DNA of 11,833 nucleotides. Origin: Acidifodinimicrobium sp049967035. Lineage in GTDB: Archaea; Nanobdellota; Nanobdellia; Parvarchaeales; Parvarchaeaceae. The translations under genes and the position numbers were made by a program. The DNA lies in the NCBI GenBank assembly GCA_049967035.1, contig JBMFTM010000017.1, forward strand, positions 1 to 11,833, in the 5' to 3' direction. Under the pieces are notes generated by a model. It did no database searches and had not been told where the DNA came from. It saw nothing but the letters and a program-made list of their open reading frames with translations. This document shows, piece after piece, positions 11,799-11,833 of this stretch (positions are counted from its first letter, which is position 1; each line of letters begins with the position of its first letter).

Positions 11799-11833
11799 TG
11801 GGCCGTGGGGGATTTGAACCCCCGATCTCTCGA
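11799..11833 (-). tRNA. tRNA 3' portion, isotype undetermined (cut by window edge)
   Basis: Read on the minus strand: T-stem GGGGG, loop TTCAAAT, stem CCCCC (11807-11823), acceptor 3' strand ACGGCCC (11800-11806) and discriminator A (11799). The missing 5' end should read GGGCCGT. Several archaeal isotypes (for example Lys, Ile, Met, Arg) start this way and the anticodon is outside the window, so I give no isotype. CCA is not encoded. Confidence 0.82.

Overview
The window looks like a small-genome, AT-rich archaeon of the euryarchaeal/DPANN sphere. It carries the small subunit of family-D DNA polymerase, an archaeal eIF1/SUI1 factor with a zinc knuckle, archaeal-type L3/L4/L23, a single-domain tRNA-splicing endonuclease, a class III (QxSxEY) signal-peptide protein, and TATA boxes at fixed spacing from start codons. 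Genes are tightly packed, often with 4-nt ATGA/GTGA overlaps. The lineage cannot be fixed from this sequence alone; a Parvarchaeota/Micrarchaeota-like DPANN member would fit.

Layout of the plus strand (about 1-8262): the 3' part of a tRNA (probably Leu); a one-span membrane microprotein; SUI1; DP1 overlapping a first dTMP kinase (tmk1); a shrunken IS200/IS605-type TnpB element (A); a second, divergent dTMP kinase (tmk2) whose Walker A lacks its lysine, overlapping a pilin-like gene; a second, even smaller TnpB-element remnant (B); pyruvate kinase; and a compact uL3-uL4-uL23 ribosomal operon.

Layout of the minus strand (about 11833-8236): the 3' part of another tRNA; two overlapping three-span membrane proteins; CTP synthase (pyrG); thioredoxin; the EndA splicing endonuclease; and a 42-codon basic small ORF starting one base after the endA stop and ending antisense to the end of the L23 gene. 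The two halves converge at about 8260-8365, where a hairpin plus T-tract probably terminates the ribosomal transcript.

Functionally the window mixes replication and nucleotide supply (DP1, two Tmk, PyrG), translation and RNA processing (SUI1, L3/L4/L23, EndA, tRNAs), glycolysis (Pyk), redox (Trx) and surface or membrane proteins. The most unusual material is the pair of TnpB-element miniatures. Both keep matching terminal hairpins with paired base changes and a TATA box but have lost the nuclease core. They lie in the same orientation, flank the tmk2-pilin block, and sit directly upstream of tmk2 and pyk. I see no CRISPR array and no complete defence system.
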